DNA from: Streptomyces sp. MST-110588
GTDB lineage: Bacteria > Actinomycetota > Actinomycetes > Streptomycetales > Streptomycetaceae
DNA length: 64,000 nt
Direction of reading: 5' to 3'
Assembly (NCBI RefSeq): GCF_022695595.1
Contig: NZ_CP074380.1
Span: forward strand, 4,166,001 to 4,230,000
Part shown: piece after piece, positions 23,868 to 32,040 of the stretch
Position numbering within the stretch: the stretch's first letter is position 1
How the letters are laid out: each line of letters starts with the position of its first letter
Notes under the pieces: generated by a model
What the model saw: the letters and a program-made list of their open reading frames with translations, nothing else
What the model was told of the DNA's origin: nothing
The model's database searches: none
Position numbers and translations under genes: made by a program

Positions 23868-24480
23868 CCTCACCCGGACCCGTCCCGCGACCACGACCGC
23901 CGGAACAAACGACCGACCGTGCAAGGTGGTGCATCTCACCCGGCGTACGCCGAGCGGCTCGCCGACCCGCCGCGGAAGGGTGCCCGGCACCCCGGGCCGG
24001 ATCGCGCGGTATGCACGGAATTGACGGGAGTGCGCGGCCGGATTGACGGTGCCCGCGACGGCACACGCGCGGCGGCTCGCGCCATGGAAAGCGCGGCGGG
24101 GAGCGCGCGCCGGACGTGCCCCGCCCAGCGGCGTTCGGCATGGGCGCCCCCACTCCGGCCGACCTGGCGCCATCCCGCTGCAAGCCATCTGACCTGCGAA
24201 AACCGCGAGAAGTACGGGGTTTGGCACCGTCGGACCACGGACCCGGCCCCGTACGGTGCACCACCGGACACCCGCGCCGCACCCGCCCTCACGGGGCCGC
24301 GCGGCCCCCACTTCACCCCGGCGACACCCCGCCGACACCCCGGCCCCACCCCGGTCCGCGCCCCGGACCCGTTCCCGTACGCCAAGTGGATCAACTCCGG
24401 CCGGGCTTCCGGCCGTCGCGACACCCCCTGGGTTCGATCCCCGGTTCGGATGAATCCGCGACCTGCCCTAGACTCACTGA
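23868..24480. other. 613-bp region upstream of purF
   Basis: No convincing gene. It contains GGCGTACGCC and several GC-rich hairpins. AATTGACGGGAG and GATTGACGGTGC (about 24020-24050) repeat ATTGACGG. A 17-nt T-arm-like hairpin is at 24428-24444 without the rest of a tRNA. The purF -10 element is at its right end. Such a long region before a leaderless start suggests distal regulatory sites. Confidence 0.45.
24469..24474 (+). promoter_or_regulatory. purF -10 element; transcript probably leaderless
   Basis: TAGACT lies 7 nt before the GTG at 24482, with TTCGGA 18 bp further up as a weak -35. No Shine-Dalgarno sequence is present, so translation likely begins at the transcript's 5' end, as proposed for purD. 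Confidence 0.55.
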
Positions 24481-24481
24481 T

Positions 24482-26041
24482 GTGCCTCGTGGTGACGGAC
24501 GACTCAACCACGACCTGCTCCCCGGCGAGAAGGGCCCCCAGGACGCGTGCGGCGTCTTCGGTGTCTGGGCTCCGGGCGAAGAGGTCGCCAAACTCACCTA
24601 TTTCGGGCTGTATGCGCTGCAGCACCGTGGACAGGAGTCCGCGGGCATCGCGGTGAGCAACGGCTCCCAGATACTCGTGTTCAAGGACATGGGACTGGTC
24701 TCCCAGGTCTTCGACGAAACCTCCCTCGGCTCCCTTCAGGGACACATCGCCGTGGGCCATGCCCGTTACTCCACCACCGGCGCGTCCGTGTGGGAGAACG
24801 CCCAGCCGACCTTCCGGGCCACCGCGAGCGGCTCGATAGCGCTGGGCCACAACGGCAACCTGGTCAACACCGCCGAGCTGGCCGAGCTGGTCGCGGCCCT
24901 GCCCCGCCAGAACGGCCGGGCCACCCAGGTCGCGGCCACCAACGACACCGACCTGGTCACGGCGCTGCTCGCCGGCCAGGTCGACGAGGACGGCGAGCCG
25001 CTGACCGTCGAAGAGGCCGCCTCGCGCGTCCTGCCGAAGGTCCGGGGCGCCTTCTCCCTGGTCTTCATGGACGAGCACACCCTGTATGCCGCCCGTGACC
25101 CCCAGGGCATCCGCCCGCTGGTCCTGGGCCGCCTGGAGCGCGGCTGGGTGGTGGCCTCCGAGACCGCCGCCCTGGACATTTGCGGTGCGAGCTTCATCCG
25201 GGAGATAGAGCCCGGTGAGCTGGTCGCCATAGACGAGAACGGGCTGCGCAGCTCGCGCTTCGCCGAGTCCAGGCCCAAGGGCTGCGTCTTCGAGTACGTC
25301 TACCTCGCCCGCCCCGACACCGACATCGCCGGCCGCAACGTGTACCTCTCCCGCGTGGAGATGGGCCGCAAGCTGGCCGCCGAGGCGCCCGCCGACGCGG
25401 ACCTGGTCATACCGACCCCCGAGTCGGGCACCCCGGCCGCGGTCGGCTACGCCGAGGCGAGCGGCATCCCCTACGGCTCCGGCCTGGTCAAGAACTCCTA
25501 CGTGGGCCGGACCTTCATCCAGCCCTCGCAGACCATCCGCCAGCTCGGCATCCGCCTCAAGCTCAACCCGCTCAAGGAAGTCATCCGCGGCAAGCGCCTG
25601 GTCGTCGTGGACGACTCGATAGTGCGCGGCAACACCCAGCGCGCCCTGGTGCGGATGCTGCGCGAGGCCGGCGCCGCCGAGGTGCACGTACGGATCTCCT
25701 CGCCGCCGATCAAGTGGCCGTGCTTCTTCGGCATCGACTTCGCCACCCGCGCCGAGCTGATCGCCAACGGTCTGAGCGTGGAGGAGATCGGCAAGTCGCT
25801 GGGCGCGGACTCGCTGGCGTACATCTCCATCGACGGCATGATCGAGGCGACCACCATCGCCAAGCCGAACCTGTGCCGCGCCTGTTTCGACGGCGAGTAC
25901 CCGATGGAGCTGCCCGAGCCGGAGCTGCTGGGCAAGCACCTCCTGGAGGCGGAGGCCGCCGGTGAGACCAAGCCGGACCTGGACGGCGTGCAGACGCTGA
26001 CGGCCGGGGTCGGCGGCGCCGACGCGCTGCGTCGCCCGTAG
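24482..26041 (+). CDS. purF: amidophosphoribosyltransferase
   Basis: This enzyme makes phosphoribosylamine from PRPP and glutamine, the committed step of purine synthesis. It is 519 aa. A 22-residue propeptide precedes the nucleophile Cys23 (DACGVFGVW), as in the B. subtilis-type enzyme. The glutaminase domain contains HRGQESAGIAV and GHARYSTTG. The PRPP loop is LVVVDDSIVRGNTQRALV. Cysteines in KGCVFEY, WPCFFG and NLCRACF match the four 4Fe-4S ligands. GTG 24482 is set by the -10 element and the propeptide; the upstream open frame has no gene character. purM follows after 34 bp. Confidence 0.96.
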   Translation: MPRGDGRLNHDLLPGEKGPQDACGVFGVWAPGEEVAKLTYFGLYALQHRGQESAGIAVSNGSQILVFKDMGLVSQVFDETSLGSLQGHIAVGHARYSTTGASVWENAQPTFRATASGSIALGHNGNLVNTAELAELVAALPRQNGRATQVAATNDTDLVTALLAGQVDEDGEPLTVEEAASRVLPKVRGAFSLVFMDEHTLYAARDPQGIRPLVLGRLERGWVVASETAALDICGASFIREIEPGELVAIDENGLRSSRFAESRPKGCVFEYVYLARPDTDIAGRNVYLSRVEMGRKLAAEAPADADLVIPTPESGTPAAVGYAEASGIPYGSGLVKNSYVGRTFIQPSQTIRQLGIRLKLNPLKEVIRGKRLVVVDDSIVRGNTQRALVRMLREAGAAEVHVRISSPPIKWPCFFGIDFATRAELIANGLSVEEIGKSLGADSLAYISIDGMIEATTIAKPNLCRACFDGEYPMELPEPELLGKHLLEAEAAGETKPDLDGVQTLTAGVGGADALRRP

Positions 26042-26075
26042 ATCCCGTATTCACCCGAACGAAAGATCTCCACGC

Positions 26076-27191
26076 ATGTCTGCTGAGTCCTCCGCGCGTG
26101 CCGCGCACGCGGCCACCGGCGCCGACCACGTGACCACCGGTGCCAGCTACGCGGCTGCGGGCGTCGACATCGAGGCCGGAGACCGCGCCGTCGAACTGAT
26201 GAAGGAGTGGGTGAAGAAGGCCACCCGCCCCGAGGTCGTCGGCGGTCTCGGCGGCTTCGCCGGTCTCTTCGACGCCTCCGCCCTCAAGCGGTACGAGCGC
26301 CCGCTACTGGCCTCGGCCACCGACGGCGTCGGCACGAAGGTCGACATCGCGCGCCGTATGGGTGTGTACGACACCATCGGCCACGACCTCGTCGGCATGG
26401 TCGTGGACGACCTGGTCGTCTGCGGCGCCGAGCCGCTGTTCATGACCGACTACATCTGTGTCGGCAAGGTCGTCCCGGACCGGGTCGCCGCGATCGTCAA
26501 GGGCATCGCCGAGGGCTGTGTCCTGGCGGGCTGTGCGCTGGTCGGCGGGGAGACCGCCGAGCACCCCGGCCTGCTGGGGCCCGACGAGTTCGACGTGGCG
26601 GGCGCCGGCACCGGTGTCGTCGAGGCCGACCGGGTGCTGGGCGCCGATCGCATCCGTACGGGTGACGTGGTGATCGCCATGGCGTCGTCCGGACTTCACT
26701 CGAACGGGTACTCGCTGGTCCGTCATGTTCTGTTCGACCGGGCGGGGATGGCGCTGGACCGGGACGTGGCGGAGTTCGGCCGCACCCTCGGCGAGGAACT
26801 GCTGGAGCCGACCAGGATCTACTCGCTGGACTGCCTGGCCCTGACCCGGACGACCGAGGTGCACGCCTTCTCGCACATCACCGGCGGTGGGCTGGCCAAC
26901 AACCTGGCCCGGGTCATCCCCGACGGGCTGCACGCCACCGTCGACCGCTCGACCTGGACCCCGGACCCGGTCTTCGAGCTGGTCGGCAAGACCGGCGCGG
27001 TGGAGCGGCCGGAGCTGGAGAAGACGCTGAACATGGGCGTCGGCATGATCGCCGTCGTTCCGCAGGAGTCGGTGGACGTGGCGCTGACCACGCTCGCGGA
27101 CCGGGGCGTGGAGTCCTGGGTCGCCGGCGGGATCGTCGAGCGCGGCGACCACAGGGAAGCGGTGACGCTGACCGGTGACTACGGCGTCTGA
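26076..27191 (+). CDS. purM: phosphoribosylformylglycinamidine cyclo-ligase (AIR synthetase)
   Basis: This enzyme closes the imidazole ring, converting FGAM to AIR with ATP. It is 371 aa with an Ala/Thr-rich N-terminal extension of about 20 residues. SYAAAGVDIEAGDRAVELMK is the family start. LLASATDGVGTKVDIARRMG and GHDLVGMVVDDLVVCGAEPL carry the nucleotide-binding residues. GGETAEHPG, SSGLHSNGYSLVR and HITGGGLANNLARV follow in order. It forms an operon with purF (34-bp gap, weak GAAAGA ribosome site). A hairpin lies 56 bp after its stop. Confidence 0.97.
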   Translation: MSAESSARAAHAATGADHVTTGASYAAAGVDIEAGDRAVELMKEWVKKATRPEVVGGLGGFAGLFDASALKRYERPLLASATDGVGTKVDIARRMGVYDTIGHDLVGMVVDDLVVCGAEPLFMTDYICVGKVVPDRVAAIVKGIAEGCVLAGCALVGGETAEHPGLLGPDEFDVAGAGTGVVEADRVLGADRIRTGDVVIAMASSGLHSNGYSLVRHVLFDRAGMALDRDVAEFGRTLGEELLEPTRIYSLDCLALTRTTEVHAFSHITGGGLANNLARVIPDGLHATVDRSTWTPDPVFELVGKTGAVERPELEKTLNMGVGMIAVVPQESVDVALTTLADRGVESWVAGGIVERGDHREAVTLTGDYGV

Positions 27192-27247
27192 GCCGGCCGC
27201 CGCCAGGGCAGCAGCCGTGAGGGCAGCAGCCGTCAAGGCAGCACAGA

Positions 27248-27279
27248 ACCCGGTCCGAGGTCAGGGCCCCGGACCGGGT
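27248..27279. terminator. hairpin between purM and DUF3073
   Basis: ACCCGGTCCG (27248-27257) pairs with CGGACCGGGT (27270-27279). No T-run on either side. It lies between convergent genes and may serve both. Confidence 0.6.
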
Positions 27280-27371
27280 CGGTGGTCGTGCTGTGCACGC
27301 CGTGAACGCGTTGGAACTTTCCGGTTCGCGTGGGCGCCGCGGGTGGAGTCCGCGGAAGCGAAAGCGGTGCG

Positions 27372-27629
27372 TCAGGCGCGGCGACGGTGCTGGGACGAGT
27401 TGCCCTCGTCCTCGTCATCGTCGTCGTTGTTGTACAGGTCGGCGTACCGCGCGTACGGGTCGTCGTCCTCGTCCTCGAACGGCTCACCGTTCGGCGGCTG
27501 CTGCTGTGCCGGCTGTTGCGGCGTTGCACCCAGCTCTTCGGCCAGGCGTGAGAGATCAGTCCCACCGCTGTTGTACTTCAGCTGGCGGGCGACCTTCGTC
27601 TGCTTGGCCTTGGCCCGGCCGCGCCCCAT
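27372..27629 (-). CDS. DUF3073 family protein
   Basis: An 85-aa actinobacterial protein. The basic N-terminus GRGRAKAKQTKVARQLKYNS suggests nucleic-acid or ribosome contact. The middle is Gln/Pro-rich (PQQPAQQQPPNG). The C-terminal half is very acidic (DEDDDPYARYADLY and an Asp/Glu run). No enzyme motif is present. Its position beside purM and vdh is the conserved Streptomyces arrangement. Function unknown. Confidence 0.92.
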   Translation of the reverse strand: MGRGRAKAKQTKVARQLKYNSGGTDLSRLAEELGATPQQPAQQQPPNGEPFEDEDDDPYARYADLYNNDDDDEDEGNSSQHRRRA

Positions 27630-28008
27630 GGCTCGACCCCCTCAACGACGGGGCTCGACGGCCCCAGAGTCTTGACACGCGTTCATGGTTCAGAGCGGAC
27701 TCTCGATGGAGAGACCGGCCCGTAGGGCTTTAACGGTACCTGCTTCTGCGGCCATACGGTACGTCGCCCGCATCACCGACCGCTCGGCGCGACCCTCGGG
27801 ACGCCCCGTCCCCGCTGGTCAGACTGCGATTTTAGCTTGTCCCGCACGGCGACCCGCCGACGGATGGCGAGGGATGTGTCCTTCGCCACCCGTCGGGCGG
27901 ACACCGTCCGGATTGGAGCGGTAACGATCAGTTTGTGATTGGACGTCCTTCGGTCGATGACCGAGAGGTGTCCGGTTGTGCTCACTTGCTGAGGGCGCCC
28001 TTGTTTAA
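27630..28008. other. 379-bp region between vdh and DUF3073
   Basis: The DUF3073 promoter should lie in the left part (27680-27770), where ACGGTAC occurs twice. Just after the vdh stop there is a second near-copy of the vdh 3' end (GGGCGCCCTTGTT at about 27993-28005 and 28019-28031). No gene is seen. Confidence 0.45.
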
Positions 28009-29139
28009 CTATTCCCGGGCGCCCTTGTTCCGGGCGTCGGCCATGCGCTGCTCCGCCAGGCGGTCCGCCGCCGCGGCCGGCGGAATGCCGTCCTCCTTCG
28101 CACGAGCGAATATCGCCAGCGTGGTGTCGAAGATCTTGGCGGCCTTGGTCTTGCAGCGGTCGAAGTCGAAGCCGTGCAGCTCGTCGGCGACCTGGATGAC
28201 ACCGCCGGCGTTCACGACGTAGTCCGGCGCGTAGAGGATGCCGCGGTCGGCGAGATCCTTCTCCACACCCGGGTGCGCGAGCTGGTTGTTGGCCGCGCCG
28301 CACACCACCTTCGCCGTCAGCACCGGCACGCTGGCGTCGTTCAGGGCACCGCCCAGCGCACACGGCGCGTACACGTCCAGGCCCTCCGTACGGATCAGCG
28401 CGTCGGTGTCCGCGACGGCGGTGACCTGGGAGTGCTTGGCCAGGACACGGTCCACCGACTCGGCCCGTACGTCGGTGATCACGACCTCGGCGCCGTCCTG
28501 GAGGAGGTGCTCGACCAGGTGGTGACCCACCTTGCCCACGCCCGCGACACCGACCTTGCGGCCACGGAGCGTCGGGTCGCCCCACAGGTGCTGGGCCGAG
28601 GCGCGCATGCCCTGGAAGACGCCGTAGGCGGTCAGGACGGAGGAGTCGCCGGCGCCGCCGTTCTCGGGGGAGCGGCCGGTCGTCCACCGGTTCGTACGGG
28701 CGACGACGTCCATGTCGGCGACGTACGTGCCGACGTCGCACGCGGTCACGTAGCGGCCCCCGAGGGAAGCCACGAACCGGCCATATGCGAGCAGGAGTTC
28801 ATCCGACTTGATCAGTTCGGGGTCACCGATGATCACGGCCTTGCCGCCGCCGTGGTCGAGACCGGCGAGGGCGTTCTTGTACGACATGCCGCGGGAGAGG
28901 TTCAGGGCGTCCAGCACCGCCTCCTCCTCGGAGGCGTACGCGTGGAAGCGGGTACCGCCCAGGGCGGGGCCCAGGGCGGTGCTGTGGATCGCGATCACGG
29001 CCTTGAGGCCGCTGGCGCGGTCCTGGCACAGGACGACCTGCTCATGGCCCCCCTGCTCCGACCGGAACAGGGTGTGCAGAACACTGCCGTCGGCGCTGAC
29101 GGCAGAAGGACGTACGTCGGTCACGGTGGTGACTCCCAT
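28009..29139 (-). CDS. vdh: valine (branched-chain amino acid) dehydrogenase
   Basis: A 376-aa NAD-dependent Glu/Leu/Phe/Val dehydrogenase that deaminates valine, leucine and isoleucine. In Streptomyces it feeds branched acyl-CoA units to fatty acid and polyketide synthesis. [20 protein letters not shown] and [15 protein letters not shown] contain the catalytic Lys. [16 protein letters not shown] and the Rossmann motif [20 protein letters not shown] follow, then CGAANNQL. The start at ATG 29139 gives MGVTTVTDV; the longer frame to 29499 is not supported. The C-terminal codons are partly duplicated after the stop. Confidence 0.93.
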   Translation of the reverse strand: MGVTTVTDVRPSAVSADGSVLHTLFRSEQGGHEQVVLCQDRASGLKAVIAIHSTALGPALGGTRFHAYASEEEAVLDALNLSRGMSYKNALAGLDHGGGKAVIIGDPELIKSDELLLAYGRFVASLGGRYVTACDVGTYVADMDVVARTNRWTTGRSPENGGAGDSSVLTAYGVFQGMRASAQHLWGDPTLRGRKVGVAGVGKVGHHLVEHLLQDGAEVVITDVRAESVDRVLAKHSQVTAVADTDALIRTEGLDVYAPCALGGALNDASVPVLTAKVVCGAANNQLAHPGVEKDLADRGILYAPDYVVNAGGVIQVADELHGFDFDRCKTKAAKIFDTTLAIFARAKEDGIPPAAAADRLAEQRMADARNKGARE

Positions 29140-29366
29140 AGTCGCGGAGGACGCCCTCCCGACGTCCCCCGCTTGTGGCGGAGTGGGCCGGAGGGCCGGT
29201 CGGGAAGAGAGTATGACCTCTGGCGGCCACTGATCGGTCCAGTGCGGAGGATCACCCTCTCCCGGGGGACGGGCATGGGACGATTTGCCGTACCCCGGGC
29301 CGGGCGGGCGCAGGCAACTCCCGGTGGTGCTCTTCTCTTTGCGGACTCCCCACTGAAGGAGCGGGT

Positions 29367-30203
29367 GTGGCCTTGGCGTCGTCGGTGACGGTCCCGTATG
29401 CGGCGTATCTACGGGTCTACGAGCCGCTGGCAGCATTCCCCGAGCCGGAGCGCTCCTACTGGGCGCGCTACGCCAGACGCAAGGAGATCCCGACAGCACA
29501 GGACGAACTGCGGCGGTCGCTGGCCGACTTGCTGCCCACCCCGCCGGTGCCGGTGCCGGTCCACGAGAGCGGGGACGCCTTCGTGGCCGTCCTGGACGGC
29601 GTCACGTGCGTGTGCCCCTGGCGGACGCGGCTGCGCGGCTGGCAGGCCCTTGAGGAGCTCTCCGAGGTGCTTCCCGCGCCCGTCCTGGACGCGGCGCTGC
29701 CGCCGGTGGTGCGCCGCCAGGCCGCCGCGGACTACGCGGACTGGCTGGAGCGCAACCCGGACGCCCGGCCCTGGATCCGCAGCGCGACCTGGCACGTACC
29801 CGTGCGCTGGTTCGTCCTCTTCGGTGACTCCGAGCGGGAGTACACCAAGAGTGAGCACGGATGGGTGCTGCGTTACCGGACGCCCATGGTGCAGGCGCGG
29901 CGCCGGGTGGCGCGGGGGCTGCGGACGCTGCGCGACGCCCTGGAGGAGGGGCCGCTGATCGACGGCCTGGTGGACGTGGGGCGCTGGCTGGAGGAGTTCC
30001 ACCCGCGCGCGCTGGTGGAGCTGGACTACGGGGGGCTGGTGCACGCCGTACCGGAGGGGCAGCTCGCCGACGACCATTCGGCGGCGGAGGTGGCGCGGGG
30101 GCTGGCGGCGCTGCGCGAGGGGGACGGTGAGCGGGCCGGCGAGGCGTACGAGAAGCTGTCGGAGCGGTGGCGGGAGGTGCGCGAGCGCCAGTTCGCGAGC
30201 TGA
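29367..30203 (+). CDS. conserved actinobacterial protein of unknown function (278 aa)
   Basis: A soluble protein lying between vdh and bldC. It has aromatic-rich conserved segments: [60 protein letters not shown] and the basic [40 protein letters not shown] follows. The C-terminus is a charged helical region. No catalytic signature, signal peptide or membrane helix. The GTG follows GAAGGAGCGG. I do not recognise a named family with confidence. Confidence 0.8.
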   Translation: MALASSVTVPYAAYLRVYEPLAAFPEPERSYWARYARRKEIPTAQDELRRSLADLLPTPPVPVPVHESGDAFVAVLDGVTCVCPWRTRLRGWQALEELSEVLPAPVLDAALPPVVRRQAAADYADWLERNPDARPWIRSATWHVPVRWFVLFGDSEREYTKSEHGWVLRYRTPMVQARRRVARGLRTLRDALEEGPLIDGLVDVGRWLEEFHPRALVELDYGGLVHAVPEGQLADDHSAAEVARGLAALREGDGERAGEAYEKLSERWREVRERQFAS

Positions 30204-30669
30204 GCCCGGCGTGCGGGGGCGCGCGGGACGTTGGTCCTGATCCGGGCGATTGCCTCAAGCGTGACCTAAAGCACTGACTTCGGGCCTTGCGGCCAAGCTA
30301 TACCCTCGTGCCAAAATAGGACAAGGAGCCCGACAAGGGCCCCTTCCGTCCCACTAGGGGCGGATAGTTCGGTATTGCACTCCTTGGTGGGTCTGGTGAC
30401 GCCTGATCACCCTGTGACTGATCGTCACGGTGGCGTGACTGTCCGTTATGGCATGGTCCATCGGCTTCCGCCGAGGTTGAACACCTGAGAGGGCAATTCC
30501 ATCGGTTTGGCCGACGTGGCTGGACAGATGGTGTAGTTGTAGTGCCGAGGACAAGCCGTTCGTCCTATAACCGACTCGGCCCGCGTCCGCCATTTCGGGC
30601 AACGTGGGTCAAGGTGCAGAATTTAGAGGAAAGAACCGTGATGGTTCGGTTCTCCCGAGGAGGCCGCTC
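30204..30669. promoter_or_regulatory. bldC upstream region rich in inverted repeats
   Basis: This 466-bp stretch has no gene but much structure. GGTGA...TCACC (30395-30411), TCAC-CCT-GTGA (30407-30417) and GTGAC-TGATC-GTCAC (30414-30428) overlap as an operator-like array. GCCGAG...CTCGGC brackets 30543-30580 around CGTTCGTCCTATAACC. GAACCGTGATGGTTC lies near the start. TCACCCTGTG matches seven of nine specified bases of the published BldD box; BldD is reported to bind the bldC promoter in S. coelicolor. Confidence 0.5.
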
Positions 30670-30876
30670 ATGACCGCTCGCACCCCTGACGCCGAGCCGC
30701 TGCTTACCCCCGCCGAGGTTGCCACGATGTTCCGCGTGGACCCGAAGACGGTGACCCGCTGGGCCAAAGCAGGCAAGCTCACGTCCATCCGCACGCTCGG
30801 AGGACACCGGCGCTACCGCGAGGCCGAGGTCCGCGCACTGCTCGCGGGTATCCCGCAGCAGCGCAGCGAGGCCTGA
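30670..30876 (+). CDS. bldC: BldC developmental regulator (MerR-like DNA-binding protein)
   Basis: A 68-aa protein that controls the onset of Streptomyces differentiation. It is a single MerR-type winged helix-turn-helix without effector domain: LTPAEVATMFRVDPKTVTRW, then AKAGKLTSIRTLGGHRRYRE, then ALLAGIP. BldC binds direct repeats cooperatively. The ATG at 30670 follows GAGGAGG; the upstream in-frame start (30604) would add a non-conserved leader. The gene is monocistronic, with a strong hairpin 165 bp further on. Confidence 0.97.
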   Translation: MTARTPDAEPLLTPAEVATMFRVDPKTVTRWAKAGKLTSIRTLGGHRRYREAEVRALLAGIPQQRSEA

Positions 30877-31436
30877 ATAACCGCATGACCGGGCTGTTTC
30901 GGGCCCCCCAACCCGAACCCCGCCCGTAGCACCACCCAGCACCACTTGGCTCCATCAAGCACCACGCAGCAGCACACAGCTCCATACGACGCGGCGCCTG
31001 CCCCAACAGGCCCACACCCGCAGCACATGGGTACGTCATTGATCGCGCTGGACTCCGCCGGGTCCAGCGCGATTTTCTTTGCCCGGGCGCCCGTACGGAG
31101 CCGGTCGCGGCCCCCGCTCCGGCCCTTGTGCGGGCCTCCGCCGTCCGGTCCGGCGCCGGTCCCGGCGGCCGGCCGACGGGACCGGGAGGGCGCCGCGGGG
31201 GCATCCGGGGGGCCTCCAGGACGCTTCAGGGGCTGTCGGGCCGGGCAGTGCAATTGCACATATTAAATTGGCTTGTTGTATGCCGGGTGTAAGTTCCCCG
31301 CGGTACGGAAGACTTTCGGTGACACCCGTCACAGGCCGTGGTTCTTGTCCCCCGCGCGACTGCTGCGGTAGTGGGCGTCTTCCGCCGCTCTCTCAACAGC
31401 CTCCCACCGCGCGGGCGCTGACAGGGCCGCCGTTGG
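30877..31436. other. 560-bp region between bldC and the DUF6274 gene
   Basis: AGCACCAC recurs at about 30928-30965. A perfect terminator stands at 31042-31080. The stretch 31248-31280 (GTGCAATTGCACATATTAAA) is AT-rich with the palindrome GTGCAATTGCAC, so a promoter or operator could lie there, but no ORF with coding character follows it on the plus strand. Confidence 0.5.
31042..31080 (+). terminator. strong rho-independent terminator downstream of bldC
   Basis: ATCGCGCTGGAC (31042-31053) pairs with GTCCAGCGCGAT (31062-31073), followed by TTTCTTT. It is the first clear terminator after bldC. Confidence 0.88.
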
Positions 31437-31652
31437 TCACCGGCCGCGGGGACTTTCGTCCTCCGTGGGGCTCGCTGTACGCGTCGTACCCGCCGGACCG
31501 GCCGGCACGCCCGGCGCGCGCCGCGGCTCCATGGCGAGCCGCAGGAGCTGATGACAGACGGGGCAGTGGCGGGTGAGATGGCGGTAGCCGGAGACGGCCG
31601 ACAGGTGGGCCCGTAGAAGCGCTCTCGTCTCATGCCTGGCGCCTGTCGTCAT
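31437..31652 (-). CDS. DUF6274 family protein
   Basis: A 71-aa Streptomyces protein: TRALLRAHLSAVSGYRHLTR then HCPVCHQLLRLAMEP, a single CxxC with flanking His that could hold zinc, then a Pro/Thr/Glu-rich tail. The ATG at 31652 is supported by GGAGGAGCG eight bases upstream; the open frame continuing to 31892 reads through tRNA-Asp and is discarded. Function unknown; a small zinc-ribbon-like regulator is possible. Confidence 0.8.
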   Translation of the reverse strand: MTTGARHETRALLRAHLSAVSGYRHLTRHCPVCHQLLRLAMEPRRAPGVPAGPAGTTRTASPTEDESPRGR

Positions 31653-31720
31653 CGAACGCTCCTCCCGGCCCCGCATCTTCTTTCGTGAGTACCGGTGGTA
31701 CGTGCCGCCGTCAAGACACC

Positions 31721-31753
31721 GGAAGGCCCGGAACCTGGGGATCCGGGCCTTCC
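31721..31753. terminator. hairpin between tRNA-Asp and DUF6274
   Basis: GGAAGGCCCGGA (31721-31732) pairs perfectly with TCCGGGCCTTCC (31742-31753). On the minus strand it lies after tRNA-Asp and before the DUF6274 start. Confidence 0.75.
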
Positions 31754-31785
31754 AGCGATGCGCGTCCGCACGCGCACCAACGCAA

Positions 31786-31816
31786 TACGGCCCGCATCTG
31801 ATCGATGCGGGCCGTA
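31786..31816 (-). terminator. hairpin directly downstream of tRNA-Asp copy 1
   Basis: TACGGCCCGCAT (31786-31797) pairs with ATGCGGGCCGTA (31805-31816), 7 bp beyond the tRNA 3' end, followed on the minus strand by TGCGTTGG. With 31721-31753 it makes a tandem terminator. Confidence 0.8.
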
Positions 31817-31823
31817 CATGATG

Positions 31824-31898
31824 CGGTCCTGACGGGATTTGAACCCGCGGCCTCCACCTTGACAGGGTGGCGAGCACTCCAAACTGCTCCACAGGACC
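31824..31898 (-). tRNA. tRNA-Asp(GTC), copy 1
   Basis: A 75-nt cloverleaf: acceptor GGTCCTG/CAGGACC, discriminator G as expected for Asp, anticodon stem CCACC/GGTGG around GTC, T-arm GGGTTCAAATCCC. No encoded CCA. It is identical to 37966-38040. Confidence 0.97.
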
Positions 31899-32040
31899 TT
31901 GCTGTCGCCTCCCGCTTGCGGCGGGCTGCGAAGCAAGACTCTACAGCAGGTCAGGGGGTGCGGTCGAACCCGGTACCGATCCCGGTGCCGATCCCTGTGG
32001 CGGCCCCGGTGCCGACGGAGGCCGGACCACCCGTACGCCC

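Noticed and set aside
24428..24444. tRNA T-arm-like hairpin (CTGGG-TTCGATC-CCCGG) upstream of purF
   Set aside because: Five pairs and a good loop, but no matching acceptor, anticodon or D arm is found at the right distance. Treated as chance or a very old remnant, not a gene.
26450..27236. minus-strand ORFs opposite purM
   Set aside because: Shadows of purM without independent coding evidence.
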